Positions 25,813 through 35,743 are shown, counted from the first letter of the stretch. The stretch: 64,000 nt of DNA from Chitinophagales bacterium (GCA_020628375.1 JAHDFD010000005.1:1-64000); one strand, 5' to 3'. Numbers and translations: made by a program. Notes: generated by a model from the letters alone, not told the origin.

Positions 25813-28194
25813 ATGGATTTGAACCGTTACTTTAAGGAGGGCAATTTTTCTGTATTTAATGTAATTTCACTTATATTATCCATTATTACCATTATAATAA
25901 TGTTTAAGCTTGGAGAATCCTTCTTCAGTATTATTTCAATTGGAGTAATGATATTACTACCAGTAGCTATTATAACTGACTTATTTAAACAGGTTGATCA
26001 TAAATATAGCACCGCAATTATATTATTCCTTTCAGTCGTTCTAAATGTTTCTGTTCTATTTGAAGTATGGTCATGTGGTGATATAGGAAATAAGTTCTAT
26101 ATTATCGGAGGATTGATTCCTTTTAGTGATGCGCTTGGTTATCTCAATGGTGCTAGATATTTAATTGAATACGGTGAGTTATTAGAATTATCCTGTTACA
26201 GACCTATTGCGAGTGCATTCTATGCGATCTTATTAAAAATTACAGGGCAAAATTTACAACTCACCCTGCTACTGTGCACATTTTTAGTTGGTATTTCTGT
26301 TTACTATTTAAGCAGAACTATATTAAAAATATTTGGCTTTTCGACAGGGCTGCTCTCAATGTTATTACTCAGTTATTACTTCATTGGTTATAACGGTACA
26401 TTCATGACTGAGCCTGTTGGATTTTTATTTGGTAATTTGGCAATGGCGCTTTTGTTGAATGGTGTGTTCAATAAAAACTTTTCTGTTTTTTTATTTGGCT
26501 TGTTTATGGTCAGTTTTGCCTTAAGTACTCGTTCTGGTGCTATGTTCTTAATCCCAACACTTGTGCTTTTTTCTTCTTTGTTTTTCTTTAAAAAATCAGA
26601 ACGATGGAAAAGCTTATTGAAAACGTTTTCAATAAGTTGTATTAGTTGTATCATGGCTCTTTCTGTTAGTCCTTTTCTTTTAAATTTTATCGGGTCTTCA
26701 GATGGATATAATTTTCAGGGAAACTTTGCTTTCACCTTATATGGTATTGTTAAAGGTGGAAAAGACTGGACTCAGTTCAGAACGGATCACCCACATTTAT
26801 TGAGAACACTTGATAAGAATGAAATATATGATAAAGCTTATGAAATAAGTAAAAATGAATTCTTCAAAGATCCACTTCCGTTCTTTCAATCAATATTTTC
26901 AACCATTGGTAGTATTCTCATTAATCCCTTTAAATTCTTTGCAGATTTTGATTTGCCACTACCTTATTTTTTGTTATTGATTATTTTTATTTTCACATTT
27001 ATAGGTTTATATACCCTTAGAAAAAAGCAACATTTTAGGGTATTATTGTTTTATCTGACTTGTTGTTTTGGAATATTGATATCAGCTCCATTTTTAATCC
27101 TTGTAGGAAATAGAATTTATGCTGCTACTATGGCAATTAATTGTTCTGTAATTGCATTAGGACTTGGAGTAATTATCTTCCTGCTTAAAGATCAATTTAA
27201 CAAGTCTGTAAAAGATGAAAAGGAACCTAGTAACATAGTAGTTAATAATAACAGTCTTGTTCTGTTCACTATTTTATTGGTTTCGGTTAATTTGATTGCT
27301 CCAATATTAATAAAATACACTGCTCAGCATATTCGAGTTGTAAATGAAGGTAATGCAGAACCTTGTAGAGAGAATGAGTTAACCATTAGAAACGTTGGAG
27401 GTAATTATATCGAAATTACAGAAGAGTTGTCAACTTTTTTACCATTAGCTAATATCGAACGCTTACATTCATCAATACAAAAAAGTAACAGAGTTAAAAA
27501 GAGCATGTTTTTCTTTGCTCCATTTAATTTAAATAAAGATGATAAACTTGCTAGCTATGTACTAATGGAAGAGAATGTTTTCAATAAAGATGAAGAATTC
27601 ATTAATATTTGTACTGAAAATTCCTATGCTAGATTCAGGATGTTTGATGCTTATGAGAAATCGAATCCTCCATATTGGGCTAAACAGGTTGTTGAACTTG
27701 AAGAAGGAAAACTAAAAGGTTTAAGTTATAATGAACCAGAGTGGCTTGAGATTAAAGAGGTATTTACTGACGATGAGTTTATCGAGTCTATAGATGGTGG
27801 AAGTTGGAATTCTGCTACAATTAAATCAAAGAATACTTTAGAACGATTAGTTAGTGGGAGTTTGACTTTTAATACCAAACAAGTTGAAGGAAATATTATG
27901 CTTGGATTATGTCAACCGTATAAGTCTATTGATTATGGTAGAATTGACTATTCTTTTCATCTGAGGTCTAATGGTAAACTGTATGTGTATGAGAATGGTA
28001 AATCGCAGGGAGAATTTGGTGAATATTCAATTCAAGACACTTTCAGGATTGACAAAATCAATAACAGAATAGTTTATATAGTCAACGATAAAATAATATT
28101 TGAGTCACCCAAAGAAGTAACATCCGATCTATTAATTGCAGCTAGTTTTTACAACCCTTCAATTAAAATAAGCGATGTTAGATCTTCATTTTAA
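25813..28194 (+). CDS. GT-C-like membrane protein fused to a C-terminal beta-domain
   Basis: This 793-residue protein has about 12 membrane helices (residues 15-510) and an extracytoplasmic tail. The membrane part holds an acidic loop (PFSDALGYLNGARYLIEYGE), SCYRPIASAFYAILLK and FMTEPVGFLFGN, shared point by point with the protein at 34313 (PFKDANGVASGAKDLVEFGN, SRRPIAALCYSF, LLTEPIGLMYGN). I infer a GT-C-type glycosyltransferase. The last ~140 residues form the module described for 28228 and 35724 (IDYSFHLRSNGKLYVYENGK ... FRIDKINNRIVYIVNDKIIF ... DVRSSF). In the 34313/35724 pair the same two parts are separate genes. Confidence 0.65.
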   Translation: MDLNRYFKEGNFSVFNVISLILSIITIIIMFKLGESFFSIISIGVMILLPVAIITDLFKQVDHKYSTAIILFLSVVLNVSVLFEVWSCGDIGNKFYIIGGLIPFSDALGYLNGARYLIEYGELLELSCYRPIASAFYAILLKITGQNLQLTLLLCTFLVGISVYYLSRTILKIFGFSTGLLSMLLLSYYFIGYNGTFMTEPVGFLFGNLAMALLLNGVFNKNFSVFLFGLFMVSFALSTRSGAMFLIPTLVLFSSLFFFKKSERWKSLLKTFSISCISCIMALSVSPFLLNFIGSSDGYNFQGNFAFTLYGIVKGGKDWTQFRTDHPHLLRTLDKNEIYDKAYEISKNEFFKDPLPFFQSIFSTIGSILINPFKFFADFDLPLPYFLLLIIFIFTFIGLYTLRKKQHFRVLLFYLTCCFGILISAPFLILVGNRIYAATMAINCSVIALGLGVIIFLLKDQFNKSVKDEKEPSNIVVNNNSLVLFTILLVSVNLIAPILIKYTAQHIRVVNEGNAEPCRENELTIRNVGGNYIEITEELSTFLPLANIERLHSSIQKSNRVKKSMFFFAPFNLNKDDKLASYVLMEENVFNKDEEFINICTENSYARFRMFDAYEKSNPPYWAKQVVELEEGKLKGLSYNEPEWLEIKEVFTDDEFIESIDGGSWNSATIKSKNTLERLVSGSLTFNTKQVEGNIMLGLCQPYKSIDYGRIDYSFHLRSNGKLYVYENGKSQGEFGEYSIQDTFRIDKINNRIVYIVNDKIIFESPKEVTSDLLIAASFYNPSIKISDVRSSF

Positions 28195-28227
28195 TAAACT
28201 ATAATTGTTGCAAATAAAAATAAAATT

Positions 28228-28860
28228 ATGTTTAAAAATTACGTACATTTATTACACTTGTTTTTAATAATATGTTTGATTGGTTGTGGACAATCAGAAG
28301 GTACAAAAACAACAGTGGTAAATACTGATGGTAAGCAAAAACAAGAAACAAGTGAAGTAAAAGAAAAAGTTGCTCCCAAGTACAATCTAGGCAAGATAAA
28401 TTGGAAGCACTTGGCACAATCGGAAGTTAATGAAGAAACTTTAGTGTCCAAACAATTAGATGATGCTGTTTGGGGGTATGCAGGTGCTTGTTCTACAAAC
28501 ATTCTTAATGCAAACGAAAATGGTATTATTCAAACCACAATTCTTGAAAATAACAAGAGCCGAATGTTTGGATTCAGCGAAAGAGATATAAATCCGGGCT
28601 ATGGTAAAATTAACCATGCAATTTACCTAAGTAGAAAAGGCAAGATTTTAATTTTTGAAAATGGTAGAAAAGTAAAAGATTGTTGTAATTATAAAAAGTC
28701 GGATGTTGTTTCAATTGAAAAGAAGAATGGTGAAATTATTTATAAGAAGAATAATAATGCCTTTTATAAAACAAAGCTTAAGAAAAAATCAAAATTGATA
28801 GCAGATGTAGCTTTTTTCAACCAAGGTGCTACTATTGATAAAGCAATGGCTTCGTTCTAA
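28228..28860 (+). CDS. Lipoprotein with the locus-specific C-terminal beta-domain
   Basis: This 210-residue protein has a lipoprotein signal ending CLIGC, a short Lys/Thr-rich linker and a single domain (about residues 52-210) of the same type as the C-termini of the proteins at 25813 and 35724: W.......A..S.N.L....NG, RMFGFSERD, INHAIYLSRKGKILIFENGR, DVVSIEKKNGEIIYKKNNN and the closing AMASF. The layout resembles lectin-like modules with an L.VYENG...GD...I.R....V.Y..NG pattern. It may bind or tether the glycan made here. It lies 33 bp after the 25813 gene, likely in the same operon. Confidence 0.62.
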   Translation: MFKNYVHLLHLFLIICLIGCGQSEGTKTTVVNTDGKQKQETSEVKEKVAPKYNLGKINWKHLAQSEVNEETLVSKQLDDAVWGYAGACSTNILNANENGIIQTTILENNKSRMFGFSERDINPGYGKINHAIYLSRKGKILIFENGRKVKDCCNYKKSDVVSIEKKNGEIIYKKNNNAFYKTKLKKKSKLIADVAFFNQGATIDKAMASF

Positions 28861-28936
28861 AATTTATTATTACTTTGAACTTATCACATATATTACTATC
28901 CAATAACAATATTCCTGATACAATTAAATATTTAAG

Positions 28937-30367
28937 ATGAAAAGAGTTTTAATCATTTTAGGTTTACTTTCAATTTCACTACTAAATTATTCAGTATTGG
29001 CTAATGAAAATATAAAAGCAGCCAATACCACTAATACAAGTAGTGGTGATTTAGATGTTAAGATAACTGTTAATCCACATAATACCAATCCGCTTTGTGC
29101 TCAACTTGATTTTACAAGTGCTAAAAAAGTATCGGTAGCAATAAAAATAATAGGTCAAGATGGTACAGCCTCTGATATTGACAAACATTTCAAAGAATTA
29201 AAGAAAGAACATAGTATTCCAATTTTAGGACTGTACCCCGATTATGCTAATCAGGTTCAGATTACAACCTATAATAAAAGCGGAAAAAAAATCGATTCCA
29301 AAATTTTGACAATTAAAACAGATGTATTAAAAGAGGTATATAATAAAGAAATTGAAATTATTAAGAATGATATTACTGCTTTAGATAATCGTTTATATCT
29401 GGATATTACTTCTAGAGTGGCTTTCGATAAATTCGGAAAAATTCGTTGGATATACGATACTGAAAGAGAAAAAATACAAATATTCAGAAAAACACTTGAT
29501 GGCAAAAATTTACTTTGTCTGCAAGGGCATAAAAGACCAGCAAGTGTCATTATTCTATCGCTAATGGGAGAAATAATTGAAGAGTACCCATATGATTATA
29601 TTGGTAGACATGATGTTAGAGAACTACCTAGTGGTAATTTTTTAGTCGCTGCGGGGGACTCTGCACCAGGAGCAGAAGATATTGTTCTAGAAATTGATAA
29701 AACTTCAAGAGAGATTATCAAAAAATGGGACTATCGTGAAATATTAGATACAAGTAGAGCCCACATTTATGGTGATAGAAGAAAGTCGGATTGGTTACAT
29801 ATAAATTGTGTTTTTTACGATGATACTGACAATTCAATAATTATTTCAGGAAGACACCAAAATGCAGTTGTTAAAATTGATGCAGCTACTAGTGAAATTA
29901 AGTGGATACTTGGACCTCATTATGGTTGGAAACCAGAATTTAAAAAATATTTATTAAAGCCTATTAATTTTAAACAAGATGAATTTAATTGGGGACAACA
30001 TGCCCCTTTGGTAATGCCAAACGGAAATGTTTTCTTATTTAATAATGGAAATTATAGAGATGCGAGGAAAAAATATCAGGGAAAGGCTCATTCAACTGTT
30101 GTTGAATATAAAATAAACACAGATGATATGACTGTAGAAATCGTATGGCAATATGGTAAAGATCGAGATTTATACACAGGAGCTAGAGGAGATGTCGATT
30201 TTATGGAAGATTCAGGAAATAGGTTAGTTTCTTTCATGGCTAAATCTCCGACTAAATCAACACCACTTATTATCGAATTAAATGATAAAGATGAAGTGAT
30301 TTTCGAGGCTGTATTTGATAGAGATAATAAAAGATACAGGGCTGAAAAGATTGATTTATACAAATAA
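28937..30367 (+). CDS. Aryl-sulfate sulfotransferase (AssT-type), copy 1
   Basis: AssT enzymes move sulfate from a phenolic sulfate donor to another acceptor in the periplasm without PAPS, by way of a sulfo-histidine. This 476-residue protein has a signal peptide (to about residue 22) and the beta-propeller signature motifs GRHDVREL, DWLHINCVFY, IIISGRHQNAVVKID, WILGPHYGW and WGQHAP. Candidate catalytic residues His225, His288, Arg306 and His355 map to His252, His356, Arg374 and His436 of the E. coli enzyme (the 288-306 spacing of 18 is identical). The Cys pair near residue 418-424 of the E. coli protein has no clear counterpart. It is 76 bp after the lipoprotein gene, with a TACTTTG string between. 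Confidence 0.9.
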   Translation: MKRVLIILGLLSISLLNYSVLANENIKAANTTNTSSGDLDVKITVNPHNTNPLCAQLDFTSAKKVSVAIKIIGQDGTASDIDKHFKELKKEHSIPILGLYPDYANQVQITTYNKSGKKIDSKILTIKTDVLKEVYNKEIEIIKNDITALDNRLYLDITSRVAFDKFGKIRWIYDTEREKIQIFRKTLDGKNLLCLQGHKRPASVIILSLMGEIIEEYPYDYIGRHDVRELPSGNFLVAAGDSAPGAEDIVLEIDKTSREIIKKWDYREILDTSRAHIYGDRRKSDWLHINCVFYDDTDNSIIISGRHQNAVVKIDAATSEIKWILGPHYGWKPEFKKYLLKPINFKQDEFNWGQHAPLVMPNGNVFLFNNGNYRDARKKYQGKAHSTVVEYKINTDDMTVEIVWQYGKDRDLYTGARGDVDFMEDSGNRLVSFMAKSPTKSTPLIIELNDKDEVIFEAVFDRDNKRYRAEKIDLYK

Positions 30368-30425
30368 AATATTCAAATTGAAAATTCAACTCAACCCGAT
30401 TTGATTAATATTACAAATTACTAAT

Positions 30426-31844
30426 ATGTGTAGATTTTTATTTATTTCAATAATCTATTGTTTATTCCTTCATTCACCATTGTCAGCTAATTCCAATGAA
30501 TTCAACAATATTTTGATTAATTCAAATGTGTCTGAAAAAAAGATAAAGGTGAACCCTCATGTAAGGAATCCCTTAAGTGCTATTATTAGTTTCAATACAG
30601 AAAAAAAAGTTTCTGTTAGTATACGCGTTATAGGTCAAGATGGGGATAGCTCTGATATTTTCAACCATTTCAAAGAACTAAAACAAGAACATAGTATTCC
30701 TGTATTAGGATTGTACCCTGATTATACGAATTTGGTAGAAGTAACTACCTACAACAAAAAAGGCAAGAAGTTAGACTCTGAAATTGTTAGAATACAGACT
30801 AGAGCATTAAGACCTAAATATGATAAGAAAGTTGAAATCATAGAGAATAATATTAAAATTACAGATAATAGCCTATACCTAGATGCTACTTCAAGGGTTG
30901 CTTTTGATAAATTCGGTAAAATTCGATGGGTGTTTGAAACCCCAGATGAAAAAATACAAATATTCAGAAAAACACTCGATGGAAAAAACCTGGTTTGTTT
31001 ACACGGTTATAAGCCTGCACGGGTTTTAGTGGTTTCCTTATTAGGAGAAATAATTGAAGAATATCCATTCAATTCCTTAGGAAGACATGATGTAAGAGAA
31101 ATGCCAAGTGGTAATTTTCTTGTTGCAATAAGCGATCGGGGGCCGGGAGTCGAAGATAGAGTAATCGAAATTGACAGAAAAACAAAAGAAACTGTGAAGG
31201 AATGGAACTATAGAGCTTTGTTAGATACAACAAGAGCTCATCCTTTCGGTAAAAAACAAGCTTTAGATTGGATGCATATTAATTGCGTTTTTTATGATGA
31301 AGTGGATAATTCAATCATTGTTTCAGGAAGACATCAACATGCTGTTGTTAAAATAGATGCAGAAACAAGTGAAATAAAATGGATTTTAGGTCCTCATCAT
31401 AACTGGCCTGCTGATCTTAAAAAATATTTACTAGAACCCAAAAACTTTGGACAAGCTGAATTTAATTGGGGGCAACATGCTCCATTAGTACTTCCAAATA
31501 GGAATGTAATGCTCTTCAATAATGGAAATTATCGTTCAAATAAAAGAGATGCTAAAGAAACAACATATAGTAATGCCGTAGAATACAAAATTGATGAGGA
31601 AAAAATGTCTGTGGAGCTAGTATGGCAATATGGGAAAGAAAGAGAAATATTTACTAAAGCAAGGGGAGATGTCGATTATTTTCCTGAAACTGGGAATAGA
31701 CTTATCAGCTTTATGTCCCAATCACCGACTAAAGAAACCCCCTTACTTGTAGAACTTGATAAAAAAGATAAAGTATTGTTTGAGGCAGTTTTCGATAGAG
31801 ATGTAAAACACTATCGATTTGAAAAATTATTTTTATACGAATAA
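30426..31844 (+). CDS. Aryl-sulfate sulfotransferase (AssT-type), copy 2
   Basis: This 472-residue exported protein is a close paralog of the preceding gene along its full length; both share blocks such as QIFRKTLDGKNL, SRVAFDKFGKIRW and FNWGQHAPLV. The catalytic set is kept as His221, His284, Arg302 and His351. The signal peptide ends near PLSANS. The divergence between copies lies mainly in the first 60 residues and in loops, which may mean different donors or acceptors. It follows copy 1 after 58 bp and ends at an A/T-rich hairpin. Confidence 0.9.
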   Translation: MCRFLFISIIYCLFLHSPLSANSNEFNNILINSNVSEKKIKVNPHVRNPLSAIISFNTEKKVSVSIRVIGQDGDSSDIFNHFKELKQEHSIPVLGLYPDYTNLVEVTTYNKKGKKLDSEIVRIQTRALRPKYDKKVEIIENNIKITDNSLYLDATSRVAFDKFGKIRWVFETPDEKIQIFRKTLDGKNLVCLHGYKPARVLVVSLLGEIIEEYPFNSLGRHDVREMPSGNFLVAISDRGPGVEDRVIEIDRKTKETVKEWNYRALLDTTRAHPFGKKQALDWMHINCVFYDEVDNSIIVSGRHQHAVVKIDAETSEIKWILGPHHNWPADLKKYLLEPKNFGQAEFNWGQHAPLVLPNRNVMLFNNGNYRSNKRDAKETTYSNAVEYKIDEEKMSVELVWQYGKEREIFTKARGDVDYFPETGNRLISFMSQSPTKETPLLVELDKKDKVLFEAVFDRDVKHYRFEKLFLYE

Positions 31845-31873
31845 ACTATATCAATTTTCTAAAATATAGTTAG

Positions 31874-31904
31874 AATAAAAAATGCTCTTTTCATTTTTTA
31901 TTTT
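31874..31904 (+). terminator. Possible terminator after the AssT pair
   Basis: AATAAAAAATG (31874-31884) pairs perfectly with CATTTTTTATT (31892-31902) around a 7-base loop. The stem is weak because it is nearly all A/T, so it may only attenuate transcription before the CHR-type gene. Confidence 0.45.
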
Positions 31905-31973
31905 ACTCATGTGATTGTAGTTACTTTGGAGATAAAATTCATCTAAAACGTGTACCTTTTAATAAACACTTAA

Positions 31974-33209
31974 TTGGATAATAAAGTTGATCAAAAAAAA
32001 GAATTTAATTCGTTAAATATCTTCCTTACCTTTTTTTACATCGGTTGTTTTGCTTTTGGCGGCTTTATGTCACTAATAGCAGTTGTCAATAATATTATTG
32101 TTGACAAGAAAAAATGGGTCGATGGTGAAAAAGTTTTAGACGGTATAAGTATCGCTAATTTACTACCGGGACCGATGGCAGTGAACGTGTGTACCTATCT
32201 AGGGTATAAAATGAGGGGTAATCTTGGAGCTTTAGCAAGTTTTACAGGTATTTTAACCCCGTCATTTATACTGATAATCTTGTTTGCCATTAACTACGAT
32301 TGGATCAATAACAATCCTTATATTCAAGAGTTTTTATTTGGAATCTATCCTGTACTTGCAGCAATTATAATTCATACATTTCTGAAGTTATCAGGAAAGA
32401 TCGTACAGGAAAAATTACATTGGTTATATATTTTATTACCAACGATCATTCTACTGACTGCTCCTAAAAGCATACATCTTTTCCTTATATTAGGATTGAT
32501 GTTCAGTTATGGAGTCTATGGCTATCTGAGCTCGAAAGTTGAGGTTGTAGGAAAAATAAATAAAACAGAATTATTTAACTCTGGTAAAAACATTGTTTTT
32601 TTACTAATATTTGTTTTAATTCTGTTCTTTATTAAATTGATACCCGAAATACCAGTTGAGCTAAACTTGTTTTCCTCATTCGGTAGTTTAAGTGTTCTGC
32701 TTTTTGGTGGAGGTTATGTTTTTATTCCTTTGCTTGAAGATCTGGTTGTGAACCAGAATTTATGGGTTAACCAAAAAGAATTCATTGATGCAATAGCAAT
32801 TGGGCAGGTAACACCTGGTCCTATTGTAATAACTGTTTCTTATATAGGATACAAGGCAGCGGGAATGCTTGGTGCCATAGTTTCTACAATAGCCATTTTT
32901 GGAATTCCGGCATTCTTAATGGTACAGGTTGGTAAGGTTTTTCATTTTGTTTCTGAGAATGAAAAATTCAAATCTGCAATAAAATTTTTAAGATTTTGTG
33001 GAATTGGCTTGATTTTGTATGCAGGAATATTTTTACTGATGAAAACCCATGAAATTTTACCCGATAATTATTCTTTAAGATTAATTGTCGGAACCTTGAT
33101 CTTTCTGATCAGCTTTTTTAGTCTCAGAAAGTGGAATGTGAACATATTTATTGTTATTTTATTTGGAGGTATAGCTCAAATTCTGACCTATTTATTCTTA
33201 ATAAAATAA
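31974..33209 (+). CDS. CHR-family (chromate/oxyanion) transporter
   Basis: This 411-residue inner-membrane protein has two homologous halves, each opening with the CHR signature: FLTFFYIGCFAFGGFMSLI with LLPGPMAVNVCTYLGYK, and LFSSFGSLSVLLFGGGYVFI with QVTPGPIVITVSYIGYK. Characterised members export chromate, a structural analogue of sulfate. The start is a TTG at 31974; the next in-frame ATG lies inside the first helix, so TTG is preferred. Its place between AssT and sulfotransferase genes suggests sulfate or a related oxyanion as natural substrate, which is inference only. Confidence 0.85.
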   Translation: MDNKVDQKKEFNSLNIFLTFFYIGCFAFGGFMSLIAVVNNIIVDKKKWVDGEKVLDGISIANLLPGPMAVNVCTYLGYKMRGNLGALASFTGILTPSFILIILFAINYDWINNNPYIQEFLFGIYPVLAAIIIHTFLKLSGKIVQEKLHWLYILLPTIILLTAPKSIHLFLILGLMFSYGVYGYLSSKVEVVGKINKTELFNSGKNIVFLLIFVLILFFIKLIPEIPVELNLFSSFGSLSVLLFGGGYVFIPLLEDLVVNQNLWVNQKEFIDAIAIGQVTPGPIVITVSYIGYKAAGMLGAIVSTIAIFGIPAFLMVQVGKVFHFVSENEKFKSAIKFLRFCGIGLILYAGIFLLMKTHEILPDNYSLRLIVGTLIFLISFFSLRKWNVNIFIVILFGGIAQILTYLFLIK

Positions 33210-33245
33210 GCTGGAAAAATAATTCTATAATTCAATTAACTAATT

Positions 33246-34220
33246 ATGAAGAGGATATTTATTGTTGGAACTCAAAGAAGTGGATCTAATTTACTTAGAA
33301 TGATGTTGAATAATCATTCTAAATTATGGTCTCCTCATCCGCCTAATATTCTAAAGCATTTTGTCCCACTTGAAAAATATTATCAAGGTCAAAACGAAAG
33401 AAATATTTATAATGATGTTTTAGAAGTTGTAAGATTAAATCCTATTGATTGGGTGAATTTTGACCTTACCGTTGATGATTTTGATAATCAGGCAAGCGGG
33501 ATGAATATTTATAACTACTTCATGAATATGATGGATTTGCATGCTCAAAAACAAGGATGTGAAGGCTGGATATGTAAAAGTACGCACAATTACATATACA
33601 TGAATGAGTTAATTGAGAATGATCCGAATGTAGTTTTTATACACCTGTATCGAGATCCTCGTGATGTTACCCTCTCGTTCATGAAAGCAGATATTGGTGA
33701 AAAACATCCATATTCTATTGCTAAAAAATGGAATGAAACTCAGTTAAGCGTTTTGGAAACTTTCAGCAAAATCCCTGAAAAAAATAAGTTCAATATCAGA
33801 TATGAAGATCTGATAGATCAACCAGAAGTAATTATCAGGAATTTCTGCCAGCAAATAGATATGCCTTTCGAAGAATCAATGATGGAATTTTATAAGTCAG
33901 AAAGTGCACAGAAATGTTCTGTTGCTGGGAAGAGATGGGAAAACCTGAGTAAACCGGTTATGAACAATAACTTTAAAAAGTATAAGAAAGGTTTGTCTGA
34001 TGAACAGATTCAGCTAATCGAACATCTTACATCTAAAGCTATGGTTGGTTTAAATTACGAACTCGATTTCTCAGATAATTATACTTTGTCAGAAGCTGAA
34101 GCTTTAAATTTTGAATCTTTGAACGAATCTTTGAAAAAAGAGAAAAACAGAGGCAGTTCAAATCAGAGTAATTTCCTCGATGAAGTAAAGGATAAATTAT
34201 TGAATTGTACAGTTAACTAA
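33246..34220 (+). CDS. Sulfotransferase (PAPS-dependent type), ST3
   Basis: This 324-residue cytosolic protein begins at once with the 5'-phosphosulfate loop IFIVGTQRSGSNLLRMMLNN and has the 3'-phosphate motif FIHLYRDPRDVTLSFMKAD and a WNETQLSVLETF helix. It belongs to a different branch from ST1 and ST2 (GTQRSGS rather than GAxKAGT), closer to Stf0/tyrosylprotein-like sulfotransferase families, so another acceptor is likely. It is followed by a perfect terminator hairpin, which closes this transcription unit. Confidence 0.88.
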   Translation: MKRIFIVGTQRSGSNLLRMMLNNHSKLWSPHPPNILKHFVPLEKYYQGQNERNIYNDVLEVVRLNPIDWVNFDLTVDDFDNQASGMNIYNYFMNMMDLHAQKQGCEGWICKSTHNYIYMNELIENDPNVVFIHLYRDPRDVTLSFMKADIGEKHPYSIAKKWNETQLSVLETFSKIPEKNKFNIRYEDLIDQPEVIIRNFCQQIDMPFEESMMEFYKSESAQKCSVAGKRWENLSKPVMNNNFKKYKKGLSDEQIQLIEHLTSKAMVGLNYELDFSDNYTLSEAEALNFESLNESLKKEKNRGSSNQSNFLDEVKDKLLNCTVN

Positions 34221-34223
34221 ATT

Positions 34224-34256
34224 AAAATTCCCCAAAATAGAATTTTGGGGAATTTT
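34224..34256. terminator. Strong symmetrical terminator
   Basis: A perfect 15-bp stem: AAAATTCCCCAAAAT (34224-34238) and ATTTTGGGGAATTTT (34242-34256), with loop AGA. The four G:C pairs in the centre and the outer T-run make it the clearest intrinsic terminator in the window. It splits the glycan locus into an upstream and a downstream unit. Confidence 0.88.
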
Positions 34257-34312
34257 CTATACACTCTAAATCAGAAAAAACGAAATCCCTCAACTACACA
34301 ATTGCTAGCTAA

Positions 34313-35743
34313 ATGTTTGATAATATCAATCCTTATTTGAAAACAATAATTTTTCTTGCATTTATTTGTATATTCCCATTATTGTTCAAGGCAAGTTATT
34401 TGTCGATTTTTAGCTTTTCATTCATGGAAAAAGGGCTTATTGCCTTATTGATCGGCTTACCGATATATAAAGTTTTTGAGCATAAAGTTCCATTAGAACA
34501 AAAAAAGAAGATCGATCATTATTTTTCAGATAATGTTGTAATCTTCTTACTACTCTTTTTTACCTTCCTGGTGAACTTTACTTGTTTGTTTGAAAAATGG
34601 GCGAGTGGTGATATTACCAGTCATTCTTTTAATACAATTGCAGGTATTCTACCATTTAAAGATGCTAACGGAGTCGCCAGTGGAGCCAAGGATCTTGTAG
34701 AATTTGGCAACTTAAACAGTGCTACATCCCGAAGACCTATTGCAGCCCTATGTTATTCTTTTCTACTCAGTATAACCAATCAGAATTTATTCAATACTTT
34801 AATGATCGTTGCTGTTTTAGTCAGCTCATCTATATTTTTCGTTGGTAAAGCACTTTATCATTACTTTGGAGTTATAGCTGCTGTTGTAGGTATTATAATG
34901 TTATCGTATTTCTACCTGCCTTTTAATGGTACTTTATTGACCGAACCCATAGGTTTAATGTACGGAAACATTAGTATGGCTTTGTTCCTGATCGCATTCT
35001 ATGAGAAAAAAGCCAACCTTTTCTTACTAGGCTTATTTGTTCTTACAATTGGTATTAGTGCAAGGGCAGGCGCATTTTTCGCAGTGCCTGCAATTATACT
35101 ATACGCTACCTATCATTTCAGAGATAAGCACTTTGTGAATTTTAAATTAGGAGCAATAAGTCTGGTACTCGTTTTTATAGCTTTGAATATGGCACCGCTA
35201 TTATTAAAAGTCGTTGGTCCTCAGGAAGGTTATGTATATCAGGGGAATTTCTCTTATAAACTTTATGGAATGGTCGTAGGTGGTGAAGAATGGGATTATA
35301 TACTTAAAAAGCATCCCGAAATATCTGACCTGCCAATGCAGGAAAGACCAGACTATATTTATTCTTTAACAAGTCAGGCATTTAAAGCCAATCCATTTGG
35401 GATCGTTAAAAGTATCTTCAAAGACATTTGGTTTATTATTACTAATCCATTTGCTTTTTTATGGAATTTGAAATCCCAATTCTTATGTAATAAATACTTT
35501 TTCCTTGTACCCGCAGTTTTCTTTTTTCTACAGTTTTATAAGTTTAAACTTTCAGAAAAGTCTGCAATTTCTTTATTCTTACTATTTGGTTTGTTAGGTG
35601 TCATTGCTTCATATCCATTTGTATCAGGTTCAGGGGGATACAGGGTTTTTGCTGCAACCATAGCAATTAATTTCTCAATTATTGCTATCGGTGCTTCTTT
35701 TATGGTTTCAAAAATTAAAGAATATGTCGCAGAAGAATCCTAA
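34313..35743 (+). CDS. GT-C-like membrane protein, stand-alone version
   Basis: This 476-residue polytopic protein is homologous to the first ~500 residues of the protein at 25813: PFKDANGVASGAKDLVEFGN, SRRPIAALCYSFLLSITNQN, GTLLTEPIGLMYGN, ARAGAFFAVPAIIL and YVYQGNFSYKLYGMVVGGEEW all have counterparts there. I infer a GT-C-type glycosyltransferase acting in the periplasm. Unlike its homolog it stops after the last helices, and the beta-domain continues from an overlapping ATG in the +1 frame at 35724. No promoter box was seen in the 56 bp after the terminator. Confidence 0.62.
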   Translation: MFDNINPYLKTIIFLAFICIFPLLFKASYLSIFSFSFMEKGLIALLIGLPIYKVFEHKVPLEQKKKIDHYFSDNVVIFLLLFFTFLVNFTCLFEKWASGDITSHSFNTIAGILPFKDANGVASGAKDLVEFGNLNSATSRRPIAALCYSFLLSITNQNLFNTLMIVAVLVSSSIFFVGKALYHYFGVIAAVVGIIMLSYFYLPFNGTLLTEPIGLMYGNISMALFLIAFYEKKANLFLLGLFVLTIGISARAGAFFAVPAIILYATYHFRDKHFVNFKLGAISLVLVFIALNMAPLLLKVVGPQEGYVYQGNFSYKLYGMVVGGEEWDYILKKHPEISDLPMQERPDYIYSLTSQAFKANPFGIVKSIFKDIWFIITNPFAFLWNLKSQFLCNKYFFLVPAVFFFLQFYKFKLSEKSAISLFLLFGLLGVIASYPFVSGSGGYRVFAATIAINFSIIAIGASFMVSKIKEYVAEES

